A stretch of 22,678 nucleotides of DNA. Origin: an uncultured Flavobacterium sp. Lineage in GTDB: Bacteria; Bacteroidota; Bacteroidia; Flavobacteriales; Flavobacteriaceae. Below the pieces are notes generated by a model, which was given only the letters and a program-made list of their open reading frames with translations, did no database searches and was not told the origin of the DNA. Position 1 is the first letter of the stretch, and each line of letters starts with the position of its first letter. The translations under genes were made by a program, and so were the position numbers. Below, in pieces: positions 1 to 7,636 of the stretch. The stretch spans positions 1-22,678 of the forward strand of contig NZ_CAMLIX010000053.1 of assembly GCF_946479975.1 (NCBI RefSeq), written 5' to 3'.

Positions 1-430
1 AACTCATCCAGTATTTGTCATCGTATTTTTCCCATTCATAGCTTCCACCCCAAGTCATGTCTTGCAACGAGATATATCCTGCTTTTTGGTTGACATCCCA
101 GTGATTTTCATTTTCTGAGAACGACATTACTTTTCCTAAATGTTTCCAATCTAATAAATTATCACTTTCTGCTAACCAAGTTTCATAACCTCTTCCATCA
201 TAAATTAAATACGTCATATACCATTTGCCGTCTTTCCTAAAAACACTTGGGCAATCCATTTTATAGGAGTTGTCTGTTGGCACCATTACCAAACCGTATT
301 TATAAGGCGTTTTTACTTCTTCGTAAATTTCCTGCATCACCGTTTCGTTAATCTCTCTTTTCTTGTATTTGGTTGCACAACTTGTTATAGCAAGTGCTGA
401 AAGGGTTAGGATTAGATATTTAATTTTCAT
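1..430 (-). CDS. Lipoprotein glycoside hydrolase, GH43/GH32-clan beta-propeller (partial, C-terminus off window)
   Basis: Reading the minus strand from ATG at 428-430 gives 143 residues with no stop before the left edge, so only the N-terminal part is present. Residues 1-18 form a lipoprotein signal (hydrophobic stretch, then I-T-S-Cys18), so the protein is probably lipid-anchored. From about residue 45 the pattern D59-C-P-S-V-F-x-K-D-G-K-W-Y-M-T-Y, then W-L-A-E-S-D-N-L-L-D-W, is typical of blade one of five-bladed beta-propeller glycosidases (GH43/GH32/GH130-like). D59 sits where the catalytic aspartate of blade one is usually found. It lies downstream of the beta-propeller gene at 667-2346 on the same strand, separated by a palindromic repeat. 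The substrate cannot be read from this fragment; context suggests a plant cell-wall side chain. Confidence 0.72.
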   Translation of the reverse strand, partial: MKIKYLILTLSALAITSCATKYKKREINETVMQEIYEEVKTPYKYGLVMVPTDNSYKMDCPSVFRKDGKWYMTYLIYDGRGYETWLAESDNLLDWKHLGKVMSFSENENHWDVNQKAGYISLQDMTWGGSYEWEKYDDKYWMS

Positions 431-450
431 TTTGGTTGTGTATATTTTGG

Positions 451-655
451 TACGCAGATGACGCGGATTTACTTCGTAAAGACGCGGATTGTCACGGATT
501 TTTTGTTTTATTTCTCTCGCAGATTTTGCAGATTTAGCTGATTTTTTAATCTGCTTTATCTGCAAAATCTGCGGGAAACTTTAATTTATTTAATTAAAAT
601 AAAATCTGTGAAAATCAGCGTTTTTACGAAGTAAATCAGTTAAATCCGCGTTCTA
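451..655. repeat. Long palindromic repeat, copy 1 (mini-hairpin modules A/A) with a second hairpin nested in its loop
   Basis: This fills most of the gap between two minus-strand genes. The outer arms carry the same module: TTTACTTCGTAAA at 468-480 on the left and its reverse complement TTTACGAAGTAAA at 623-635 on the right. Each module is itself a small hairpin (5-base stem, 3-base loop). GACGCGGATT-like words flank the modules on both sides. The loop holds a separate perfect 16-base inverted repeat, CGCAGATTTTGCAGAT at 518-533 and its complement at 558-573. Related copies lie at about 4900-5019 and 19457-19592. Confidence 0.85.
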
Positions 656-666
656 TCTATGCTCAA

Positions 667-2346
667 TTATTTTTTCAATTCTTTTAACTTCAACTCCATT
701 ACATCTTTGTTCAATTTTACTTTTACCATTCCTGTTGGATGAAATCTTCTTTTTAGATCTATTGCATTATAAACTATCGTGTAAACATCATTTCCTTCTG
801 GGATTAGACAAAGCGGCGTTCTCATAATATCCCACCACTTCTCTGCTTTGGTTTCAATTGGTATGTAATGTGCTTCTGACCAATTAATTCCGTCTGCTGA
901 TAATGAATAGCCAATCATGTTGGGTAAATGATGTCCCCAACCGTCTGGACCTCCGTCGAAAATCGCGATGTACAAACCGTTTGGTAATTGACTTACAATT
1001 GGATTTTCTACGAATAACGGATGAATGGTTTTAATGGGTTCCAAACCTTTGTTCATTCTCAGCCAAGGGCCCTCTAAACTTTTTGATTCGGCTAAAGCTA
1101 CAAACCATCCTTTTCCTGATTTCTTTGGATAATCCGCCCAAGAATTAAACGGATACGCACCGCTGTAAAATCCGAAATATCTGTCGCCTACTTGGTATGG
1201 AAAAAAAGAAGCTACACCTTGACGTCCTTCCCAAGGCTGAGAATCTAATCCTGGTTCCATAATGATTCCAATATCTTTGTACGGACCACCAATTCCGTTG
1301 ATTCCCTCCACAGTAGACTCACAACGCCAAATTCTTCCAAAAGAGTGATTAGGTTCTATTTCTTTACTAACGGTATAGGCCAAATAATAGCCGTACCATT
1401 TGTTTGTCTTTTCATTAAAAACCGGCATATACGACCAAATCGCAGCGCGACGATCGTTCATTGGATTATCATCTTCGGTTACAGCGTAAGTCCCGCTTGC
1501 TTGATAGATGGTAGATTCTCTTTTCCAGTGAATCGCATCCTTACTCGTCCAATGTCCTATTTTAGTTTTTACACGATCATAATAGTAATCAACACCTTTT
1601 TCACCCGCTCTTTCTGTTGGAAACATATGATACGTATCGCCTACCTTTACCACACGTCCGCCTTCAAAACCTCCTTGAATTCCTTCAGTTCCCGACATTT
1701 CTTCATCTATTACGGGTTTATTTTCTCCGCCAATAACTTCGAAAAGTGGTTTTTGATCTGAAAATCCTTCTACGATGAATGTTGGGTTCCAAAGATTCCC
1801 GTCTGGTAATTCTGCGTTTCTTGATTTCAAATTTTCAGAAGCTTTTACAACTCCTAAAACGGTAAATAAACCTTTTCCCGAATTTATGGTTTGAATTCCT
1901 TTTGAGAAAGAAAGTGCATAAACATTTACTGGAGGTAATCCTGTAATTGTAACTCCATTTTCTAAAACCAATTTGGCACTTTTAAGATTATCCGCTTGAA
2001 GATATTCAGCGTTTTTATCTAGAAAAACCCCTACTAAAACCGTTACAGGTTCTTTAAATTTTAATTGTAATGGAGAATTATTTCCGTTTTTATATTTATC
2101 TAAAGGAAGTTCAATTCCTGTCAATCCTTGCAATTCTGAAGCTAAACGAACGATATTGTGTTTGCTTCCTGAAAAAACGTGAGCGTATTGAGTGGTTTTG
2201 AAAGTCTTGTAATTTGATTTTACGATTTCAAACGAAGCTGGTTTCCATGCGTTTTGTGCTGTTACTGAAAGTTGTAAGCAGATTAAAAATAATGCCAGAA
2301 AAGCAGTTTTTAATTTGAAATTGTATTTGATACTTTTTGAAAACAT
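667..2346 (-). CDS. Secreted beta-propeller glycosyl hydrolase-like protein (GH43-clan fold), substrate unknown
   Basis: 559 residues starting at ATG 2344-2346. A signal peptide ends at about A30-Q31. Residues 35-200 form an N-terminal region that resembles a beta-sandwich and that I do not recognise by name. From about 220 onward the protein looks like a five-bladed propeller: G226-F-E-G-G-R-V-V-K-V-G-D-T-Y-H-M-F, then repeated blade-like words (W-T-S-K-D-A-I-H-W-K, W-Y-G-Y-Y-L-A-Y, Y-F-G-F-Y-S-G, Y-S-L-S-A-D-G-I-N-W-S). The acidic residues E228, D293/D297/D298, E416 and E447 are candidate active-site residues by pattern only. It sits between the GH78 gene upstream and the lipoprotein hydrolase downstream on the same strand, so it probably works on the same glycan. 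A non-catalytic sugar-binding propeller is possible. Confidence 0.7.
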   Translation of the reverse strand: MFSKSIKYNFKLKTAFLALFLICLQLSVTAQNAWKPASFEIVKSNYKTFKTTQYAHVFSGSKHNIVRLASELQGLTGIELPLDKYKNGNNSPLQLKFKEPVTVLVGVFLDKNAEYLQADNLKSAKLVLENGVTITGLPPVNVYALSFSKGIQTINSGKGLFTVLGVVKASENLKSRNAELPDGNLWNPTFIVEGFSDQKPLFEVIGGENKPVIDEEMSGTEGIQGGFEGGRVVKVGDTYHMFPTERAGEKGVDYYYDRVKTKIGHWTSKDAIHWKRESTIYQASGTYAVTEDDNPMNDRRAAIWSYMPVFNEKTNKWYGYYLAYTVSKEIEPNHSFGRIWRCESTVEGINGIGGPYKDIGIIMEPGLDSQPWEGRQGVASFFPYQVGDRYFGFYSGAYPFNSWADYPKKSGKGWFVALAESKSLEGPWLRMNKGLEPIKTIHPLFVENPIVSQLPNGLYIAIFDGGPDGWGHHLPNMIGYSLSADGINWSEAHYIPIETKAEKWWDIMRTPLCLIPEGNDVYTIVYNAIDLKRRFHPTGMVKVKLNKDVMELKLKELKK

Positions 2347-2387
2347 TGGTTATTATTTTTTTTTTGATTCCCGAATTCTCCCCAATC

Positions 2388-2488
2388 TTGTCATTTCGAC
2401 GAAGGGAGAAATCACACTAGAAATTCCTCAACTATAATCGACAATCTTTGTGGTTACGAGTGTGATTTCTCGTTCCTCGAAATGACAA
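2388..2488. repeat. Long imperfect palindrome of the TCATTTCGA...AGAAATCACAC family
   Basis: The left arm at 2388-2418 (begins TTGTCATTTCGACGAAGG) and the right arm at 2459-2488 pair along about 30 bases with three substitutions and one one-base indel, around a 40-base loop. It lies between the GH78 gene and the propeller gene, both on the minus strand. A fragment of similar wording (GTTTCATTTCGAC) occurs at about 16344-16356. It could act as a transcript-stabilising hairpin or a partial terminator between the two genes; no T-run follows it. Confidence 0.8.
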
Positions 2489-2548
2489 ACTAGACGTTAC
2501 AAACTAAGGACTAACTACTAATTTTACTAGGAGCTAATCACTAATTAC

Positions 2549-4735
2549 TTACAGAGCCTTATAACTCACTACATACTCCACATTCGGTTTTACAATCAAC
2601 TGATATTTATTCTTCTCCAATTCTGTAATCGTTCCCGAATTTGTTTTTGGTTTGTTTGCACTTTTAAAAATTAATTTTCCTTCTCCTTCTCCTGCTTTTA
2701 CTTTAATTTCTTTGGTACTGCAATACACGGCAACTTCTCCGTTTGGTGTTGGTACTTTTCCCTCCATCCATTTTAAACCTCCTAAATTTGGTTTAATTTC
2801 ATATTCTGAATATCCTGGAGCGGTTGGTTTTACACCTAAATAATATTTCCCTAATAAGTAAATCGGACTTGCACCCCAAGCGTGGCAAAGGCTTTTCCCG
2901 TAAGGACGTCCGTACATTTCTAAATGCTCTTTTCCTGTTTGTTTTGGATCGTATTTTTCCCAAAAAGATGTGGCGCCGAGATTTAACATTCCGCCCCAAT
3001 AATCACGAATTTCATTTAACACAAGTTTTTGTTCGCCCATTGCGCATAATGCTTCCAACTCGTAAAAGCGCATGTAAGGTGTTGTGATTTGAAGAACATC
3101 TTTGTTCAATAACACTTTATTTTTTACACTTTGCTTTTGTTCTTCAGTAAAATAATTGAAGAAAATACCGAACATATTAGCGTATCTAGTTACAATATTT
3201 TGCATTTTACCGTCGATACGCTGGTGTTTCATGACGTTTTCTTTTTTATCCCAAAACACATCAAATAATTTGGTTTTTAAATCAGCTGATAATTTATGAT
3301 ATTCTTTTTGGTCTTCATCTTTTCCAGCAATTTCAGCGTTAACGGCCATTGCTTCTAAACTTCTTGCCAAAAGCATTTGCTCAAAACTAACTTCGCCCGT
3401 TTTTGGAAGTCCGTCAGCCCAATCAATGAAAACCCAGTCACCTTCCAATGGTTCCAGGAATCCATTTTTATTTCTTCTTTCCAAACAAAAATCCATTAGT
3501 GATTTCATTCTTGGATAATACGTTTTAATGAATTTAGTATCTCCCGTGTGTAAGTAATAATCGTAAACGCCCACAAACCAATACAATGAATAATCCATAA
3601 TGATATTGACATGCGCTGTAACAGGATCTTTTCCGCGAAGTGCTGACATCGTTCGTTCTACCGAAGGCGAATCGAAGAATAAATAATAATTCATTAAATA
3701 ACTTTGATAGGCATCACCAGACCAAACCCAACGGTCGCGTTTGATTCCGTCTATAAAAAATTCGCGAGACGTTAAATGCATCGTATATGCAGAAACATCC
3801 CAAATTTTATTTAATAATTCGTCTGAAGATTTGAATGCACCACGATAATTTAATGGCAAATATTCATAAAGCATCGAAATCGAATCGTATTTTATGCCTG
3901 CATCTGCCTGCACCTGAACATACCGAAATGCTTTTGAACCATCATGCGTGTAAGTTTCAGATTGTTTTCCATCAAAAGATAAATGATCTAAGGTTTCGCA
4001 TTTTGCAGAATCCAAAGATTCTTCTCGAGATTCACCATAATAAAGTGCTACTTTGCCCTTTCCTTTTAAACCGTGAATTTTGATGTAACCAAAAGTTTCT
4101 TTTCCAAAATCTACTAATTCACCACCTGAAATTTTTTCTGTTTTTTTCGCACTTAAAGGTTTGGTTGTCAATTTAAATTCAGAAGGTTTATTTTCTGCTG
4201 AATCAAAGTTCCAAGAACCAACAGGAACCCATGGCGTACCAGATTGTTGTGCTTTTCCTGCTTCATCAATCCAAAGTTTATCTTCGTTGGTTACTTTCCA
4301 TGATGCATTAGATTTCACATATTGACCAGAAATATAAATAGCCGGCAATACTTCCTGATTGTAAACTTTAAAAGAAATTTTGTGTTTTCCGGCAGGAATT
4401 GTGATTGATTTTGGCTGTCCATAAACCTGAACGCCATCTAAAAGTAATTGAAAAGGTCCTTCTGAGAAGATTTTTACTTCGTCTGGTTTTGGAATATCTA
4501 CTTCGGTTTGAAAAGTTACCAAAGCATACGGACTGTAATATTGCCAAAGCGGTGGAAAAACGGCTTCGCGTTCTGTGCGTCTTACCTGCATTTTATTGCT
4601 TAACCAAATTTCGAAATCGCCTGGATACCAAATCCATGTCACTTCTTTTGATTTCTCCTGCGCCGATCCTAATGAGCAACAAAAAAGAGCAACAAAAAGT
4701 AAAAAAATCTTAATAATGGAAAAGCGGTTGAGCAT
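2549..4735 (-). CDS. Alpha-L-rhamnosidase, glycoside hydrolase family 78
   Basis: 728 residues. It cleaves terminal alpha-L-rhamnose from plant glycans such as pectin side chains. A signal peptide ends at about A25-Q26. Residues 30-290 are beta-sandwich modules typical of GH78 N-termini. The (alpha/alpha)6 catalytic domain runs from about 300 to 630, and a short beta-domain closes the protein. The active-site segment D329-G-I-K-R-D334-R-x-x-W-S-G-D341 has the spacing of Asp567/Glu572/Asp579 of the characterised Bacillus enzyme (recalled numbering), but the middle residue is Asp rather than Glu. E593 in S-F-W-E-K-Y-D-P fits the late catalytic glutamate, and H619 in C-H-A-W-G-A-S-P-I-Y-L-L is a further family hallmark. 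An operator-like tandem motif lies at 4782-4799, 20 bases before a -7-like box. Confidence 0.9.
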   Translation of the reverse strand: MLNRFSIIKIFLLFVALFCCSLGSAQEKSKEVTWIWYPGDFEIWLSNKMQVRRTEREAVFPPLWQYYSPYALVTFQTEVDIPKPDEVKIFSEGPFQLLLDGVQVYGQPKSITIPAGKHKISFKVYNQEVLPAIYISGQYVKSNASWKVTNEDKLWIDEAGKAQQSGTPWVPVGSWNFDSAENKPSEFKLTTKPLSAKKTEKISGGELVDFGKETFGYIKIHGLKGKGKVALYYGESREESLDSAKCETLDHLSFDGKQSETYTHDGSKAFRYVQVQADAGIKYDSISMLYEYLPLNYRGAFKSSDELLNKIWDVSAYTMHLTSREFFIDGIKRDRWVWSGDAYQSYLMNYYLFFDSPSVERTMSALRGKDPVTAHVNIIMDYSLYWFVGVYDYYLHTGDTKFIKTYYPRMKSLMDFCLERRNKNGFLEPLEGDWVFIDWADGLPKTGEVSFEQMLLARSLEAMAVNAEIAGKDEDQKEYHKLSADLKTKLFDVFWDKKENVMKHQRIDGKMQNIVTRYANMFGIFFNYFTEEQKQSVKNKVLLNKDVLQITTPYMRFYELEALCAMGEQKLVLNEIRDYWGGMLNLGATSFWEKYDPKQTGKEHLEMYGRPYGKSLCHAWGASPIYLLGKYYLGVKPTAPGYSEYEIKPNLGGLKWMEGKVPTPNGEVAVYCSTKEIKVKAGEGEGKLIFKSANKPKTNSGTITELEKNKYQLIVKPNVEYVVSYKAL

Positions 4736-4753
4736 AGTAAGTTTATTTTGGGC

Positions 4754-4799
4754 CTAAGATAAGTGTTACAATCACATTTTACACCCTGCACTATCCTGT
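4754..4799 (-). promoter_or_regulatory. Candidate operator plus promoter for the GH78 gene (tandem CAGG motif, 10-base period)
   Basis: Read on the minus strand, 4799-4782 is ACAGGATAGTGCAGGGTG: two CAGG half-sites whose starts are 10 bases apart. Exactly 20 bases later comes TATCTTAG (4761-4754), one mismatch from the Bacteroidota -7 box TAnnTTTG, leaving a leader of only about 13-18 bases. The same 18-base motif (14 of 18 identical) with the same 20-base spacing to a -7-like box lies upstream of the gene at 10428-12935. The position just upstream of the -33 region suggests an activator of AraC or hybrid two-component type; the binding protein is not identified. Confidence 0.5.
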
Positions 4800-4899
4800 T
4801 ATTTCATAAAAAACCGTACTATTTGCTAATTTTTTAAGGTTAAAATTGTGAGTTATCACTTTTTTAGTACTAAAAAAAATGATGTTAGGAATTTAATGT

Positions 4900-5019
4900 A
4901 CGCTGATGAAACGGATTTACTTCGTAAAGACGCAGATAAAAACGGATTTTTCTTTTACAGAATTTAAAAAATCCGTGTCAATCCGCGTCTTCGCGATAGC
5001 GAATCTGTGTCATCAGCGT
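4900..5019. repeat. Long palindromic repeat, copy 2 (mini-hairpin modules A/B)
   Basis: This occupies the 303-base gap 4736-5038 between the starts of the minus-strand GH78 gene and the end of the AraC gene; besides this repeat and the GH78 promoter nothing else was seen in the gap. Outer arms ACGCTGATGA (4900-4909) and TCATCAGCGT (5010-5019) pair perfectly. Inner arms ACGGATTTTT (4942-4951) and AAAAATCCGT (4967-4976) also pair perfectly. The left arm carries mini-hairpin module A (TTTACTTCGTAAA, 4916-4928), while the right arm carries a different mini-hairpin, module B (TTCGCGATAGCGAA, 4990-5003). Confidence 0.85.
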
Positions 5020-5038
5020 TCTATATTAAGTTTAATAT

Positions 5039-5857
5039 CTACGCAATCATTTTATCAGACTCATTTTCATCTTCCAAAATATAATTAGAAGGTGTTTTGC
5101 CTAAATGTTTTTTAAACATAAAAATAAAGGCGCTTGCGGTTTCGTAACCCAAATCTAAAGCGATTTCTTTTATAGATTGCTTTTCGCCTAATCTTTTAAT
5201 GGCTTCCAATAATTTTAAACGAGTACGCCAATCGCTGAAATTCATTCCCAATTCTTTTATGAATAAACGCGATAAAGTTCTACTGCTCATAAAAGAAAGT
5301 TCAGCATAGTAATCAATTGTTTGTTTACTAGAAACATCACTCATTAAAAGTTCGACTACTTTTTGCAGTCTTTCATCATTTGTTGTTGGTAAAAAAGTCG
5401 CACTTGGCATAATTAAAGCCAATTCATCTAAGAAAACGGAAATGATTCTTCGTTGGGAATCCGTTAATTTTCCACTTGTTCCAAAAGATATGATTTTGAA
5501 AACCAACTGCTTCAAAAACATCGGAATGTCAAATGAAAAACTATTCTCTGGCAATCCTTCCATTGCAGAAGGGTCGATAAAAACACTGTAGTAATTCACA
5601 TCTTTCTGAAAGGTAACCTGATGTTCCATACCGCCAGGAATCCAGAGTCCCTGTAGCGGATTTACCACCCAGATATTATTGCCTACAACGACATTCATTA
5701 CGCCACGCGTCGCATAGATTAACTGCCCGCGCGGATGCGAATGTGAAAAACACATTTCGTTATTTACCGTTTCTGTATAACCTATAACAGGTATTGATGG
5801 ATCAACTTTGTATCCATAACCTTGTGCAACCCTATATGTCCGAATTTGATTATTCAT
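5039..5857 (-). CDS. AraC-family transcriptional regulator with N-terminal cupin sensor
   Basis: 272 residues. It is a DNA-binding activator or repressor of the cytoplasmic AraC family. The N-terminal half is a cupin-like sensor domain (F-S-H39-S-H41-P-R-G-Q-L motif and the strand-rich stretch 45-95). The C-terminal tandem helix-turn-helix spans about 178-260, with the family signature in G-Y-E-T-A-S-A-F-I-F-M-F-K-K-H-L-G-K-T-P-S-N-Y. It is divergent from the Fsr-type exporter, with 100 bases between the starts, an arrangement typical of a local regulator of its neighbour; the ligand is unknown. A -7-like TATATTTG lies at 5869-5862 on the minus strand, only five bases before the ATG, so the transcript might be leaderless if that box is used. 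It is less likely to control the pectin genes, though that is not excluded. Confidence 0.88.
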   Translation of the reverse strand: MNNQIRTYRVAQGYGYKVDPSIPVIGYTETVNNEMCFSHSHPRGQLIYATRGVMNVVVGNNIWVVNPLQGLWIPGGMEHQVTFQKDVNYYSVFIDPSAMEGLPENSFSFDIPMFLKQLVFKIISFGTSGKLTDSQRRIISVFLDELALIMPSATFLPTTNDERLQKVVELLMSDVSSKQTIDYYAELSFMSSRTLSRLFIKELGMNFSDWRTRLKLLEAIKRLGEKQSIKEIALDLGYETASAFIFMFKKHLGKTPSNYILEDENESDKMIA

Positions 5858-5957
5858 TGTCCAAATATAGCAATTTTGACATTCTTTTTTATTTCAATTT
5901 TGTAAAAAAATAATACAGCTGTTATTTTTCAAAATACCATTAACCTAAATATAACTC

Positions 5958-7172
5958 ATGGAAACCGTTAAAGTACAACCAGAAGTAATTAAAAAAACAA
6001 CGTATTCGATACTATTTATAATCAGCTTTTCGCATTTAATTAATGATCTTTTACAAGCTGTAGTTCCGTCAATTTACCCTCTTATTAAAGACAATTTTGG
6101 ACTGAGTTTTTCTCAAATCGGAATCATTACTTTTACTTACCAAATTGTCGCTTCGATCCTACAGCCTTTTGTGGGAATGTATACCGATAAAAAATCAAAA
6201 CCCTATTCCTTAATTATCGGAATGTGTTTTACAATGATTGGACTTTTCTTGGTTTCAATTGCTACAAGTTTCATTTTCCTTTTAATGTCGGTAAGTTTAA
6301 TCGGAATTGGATCTTCAATTTTCCATCCTGAATCTTCGCGAGTAGCGCATTTGGCATCGGGTGGTAAAAAGGGATTGGCGCAGTCAATTTTTCAATTAGG
6401 AGGAAATGCGGGAAGTGCAATCGGACCTTTATTGGCGGCTTTTATTATCATTCCGCACGGACAAAGCTATGTGGCTTGGTTTTGTATTATTGCTTTGGTC
6501 GGAATTTTTGCTTTATATAAAATTGCACTTTGGTACACGGCACATTTATCGGAAAGAAATGCTAATAAATCAGCCTTAAAAATTGAAACACACCATTTAT
6601 CTAAAAACAGGGTTATCTTTTCTCTAATTATTTTATTGGTTTTAATTTTCTCTAAATACTTCTACATGAGCAGTATTACAAGTTATTACACATTCTTTTT
6701 GATTGATAAATTCCATATTTCGATTCAGCAGTCACAAATCTATTTGTTCTTGTTTTCTGGAGCTGTTGCGGCGGGAACTTTAATCGGCGGACCAATTGGT
6801 GACCGTTACGGCAGAAAATATGTAATCTGGGTGTCTATTTTAGGAGTTGCGCCGTTTACTTTGATGCTTCCTTACGTTTCTTTATTCTGGGTTGGAACTT
6901 TATCTGTAATCATCGGATTGATTCTTTCGTCTGCTTTCTCTGCAATCTTAGTTTACGCAACTGAATTAATGCCTGGAAAAGTGGGCTTAGTAGCGGGTCT
7001 TTTCTTCGGATTTGCTTTCGGAATGGGTGGATTGGGTTCTGCTGTGTTAGGAAAAATAGCCGATGCAACGAGCATAGAATATGTTTTTAAAATTTGTGCG
7101 TTTCTGCCTTTGATTGGGGTTATTACTGGGTTCTTGCCGAATATTGAAGGGAGAAAGAAGGCTGAGAAGTAA
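5958..7172 (+). CDS. fsr: MFS transporter, fosmidomycin-resistance (Fsr) family
   Basis: 404 residues of a major-facilitator inner-membrane exporter with about 12 predicted membrane segments. The segments S25-H-L-I-N-D-L-L-Q-A-V-V-P-S-I-Y-P-L-I-K, L-Q-P-F-V-G-M-Y-T-D, G-I-G-S-S-I-F-H-P-E-S-S-R-V-A and A-Q-S-I-F-Q-L-G-G-N-A-G-S-A-I-G-P-L-L-A-A follow the Fsr subfamily closely, as does the second-half motif G-P-I-G-D-R-Y-G-R-K. Family members export fosmidomycin or related compounds in some bacteria; the natural substrate here is unknown. The gene is divergent from the AraC regulator, which is its likely controller. It is followed by the palindrome-rich gap at 7173-7636 that includes terminator-like hairpins. 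No promoter matching the consensus spacing could be fixed in the short upstream gap; CAATTTTG at 5895-5902 is a weak candidate. Confidence 0.9.
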   Translation: METVKVQPEVIKKTTYSILFIISFSHLINDLLQAVVPSIYPLIKDNFGLSFSQIGIITFTYQIVASILQPFVGMYTDKKSKPYSLIIGMCFTMIGLFLVSIATSFIFLLMSVSLIGIGSSIFHPESSRVAHLASGGKKGLAQSIFQLGGNAGSAIGPLLAAFIIIPHGQSYVAWFCIIALVGIFALYKIALWYTAHLSERNANKSALKIETHHLSKNRVIFSLIILLVLIFSKYFYMSSITSYYTFFLIDKFHISIQQSQIYLFLFSGAVAAGTLIGGPIGDRYGRKYVIWVSILGVAPFTLMLPYVSLFWVGTLSVIIGLILSSAFSAILVYATELMPGKVGLVAGLFFGFAFGMGGLGSAVLGKIADATSIEYVFKICAFLPLIGVITGFLPNIEGRKKAEK

Positions 7173-7266
7173 TTAATCTCGCAAAGTCGCTAAGGCGCAA
7201 AGTGTATAACTTAAATAAATTTTATAGCGTCCAGCTTTAGCTGGATGTTAAAGTAAGACAACGCTC

Positions 7267-7311
7267 AAAAGGCTTTAGCCAAAATTATCTACAATTTGGC
7301 TAAAGCCTTTT
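7267..7311. terminator. Terminator-like hairpin downstream of fsr
   Basis: Perfect 17-base arms at 7267-7283 and 7295-7311 (AAAGGCTTTAGCCAAA and complement) enclose an 11-base loop. The right arm ends in a T-run (7308-7312) and the left begins with an A-run, so it could stop transcription from both directions. It lies about 95 bases after the fsr stop codon. Confidence 0.55.
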
Positions 7312-7365
7312 TCTATTCTTGCTTTAAACCTCCAGTTGAAACTGGAGGCAATTCATAAAAAAAAC

Positions 7366-7400
7366 AGATAGTTTCTAGACTGAAAACTATCTATTTTTTT
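7366..7400. terminator. Bidirectional rho-independent terminator between convergent genes
   Basis: AGATAGTTT (7366-7374) and AAACTATCT (7384-7392) form a 9-base stem with a 9-base loop. Seven T follow at 7394-7400. Eight A precede the stem at 7357-7364, so the minus strand has the same arrangement. This suits the convergent fsr and symporter genes. Confidence 0.7.
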
Positions 7401-7421
7401 ATTTATAATCCTTTTCAGAAT

Positions 7422-7499
7422 ATAGCCAAAGGTTTCAACCTTGGGAATGCAATACAAATCTGCAATAATACGTTTCCCAAGGTTAAAACCTTGGGCTAT
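7422..7499. repeat. Palindrome with internal sub-palindromes (CCCAAGGTT family)
   Basis: The 26-base arms 7422-7447 and 7474-7499 match at 24 of 26 positions around a 26-base loop. Each arm is itself roughly palindromic (AAGGTTtcAACCTT type), so alternative folds into two smaller hairpins are possible. Confidence 0.75.
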
Positions 7500-7636
7500 G
7501 TTTTATATTCTTTACAAAAAAGAGTTTTTAAAATCTCGCAAAGTCGCTAAGAAGCGAAGCATCCATTATAAAAACTTAAAACAAATTAACTTTGCGTCTT
7601 AGCGACTTTGCGAGCAATTTTGAATTTCTTTGAAAA

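Larger units (their letters stand above)
7178..7614. repeat. 437-base repeat cluster bounded by 25-base inverted repeats, between convergent genes
   Basis: The ends are near-perfect inverted repeats: 7178-7202 (starts CTCGCAAAGTCGCTAAG) and 7590-7614, matching at 24 of 25 bases. A third copy of the 17-base core lies at 7535-7551, in the same orientation as the left end, and pairs perfectly with 7598-7614. Inside are five further palindromes: 7230-7245, 7267-7311, 7329-7348, 7366-7392 and 7422-7499. The whole fills the 464-base gap between the convergent fsr and symporter genes; no coding sequence is apparent. It could be a nest of independent hairpin repeats or a non-autonomous mobile element with terminal inverted repeats. 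Confidence 0.75.

Noticed and set aside
1345..1761. Open frame of 138 codons on the plus strand
   Set aside because: It is antisense to the propeller gene, which has a signal peptide and recognisable motifs; the plus-strand product resembles nothing.
4906..5088. 60-codon plus-strand open frame
   Set aside because: It runs through palindromic repeat copy 2 and into the end of the AraC gene, with no family resemblance.
5039..5857. The local AraC protein as the regulator of the tandem CAGG operators
   Set aside because: It is divergent from the Fsr exporter and more simply explained as its regulator; no matching tandem site was seen in its own upstream region.
7178..7614. CRISPR-like repeat array
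   Set aside because: The repeats are inverted, of different sequences and irregularly spaced, with no unique spacers of equal length and no cas genes.
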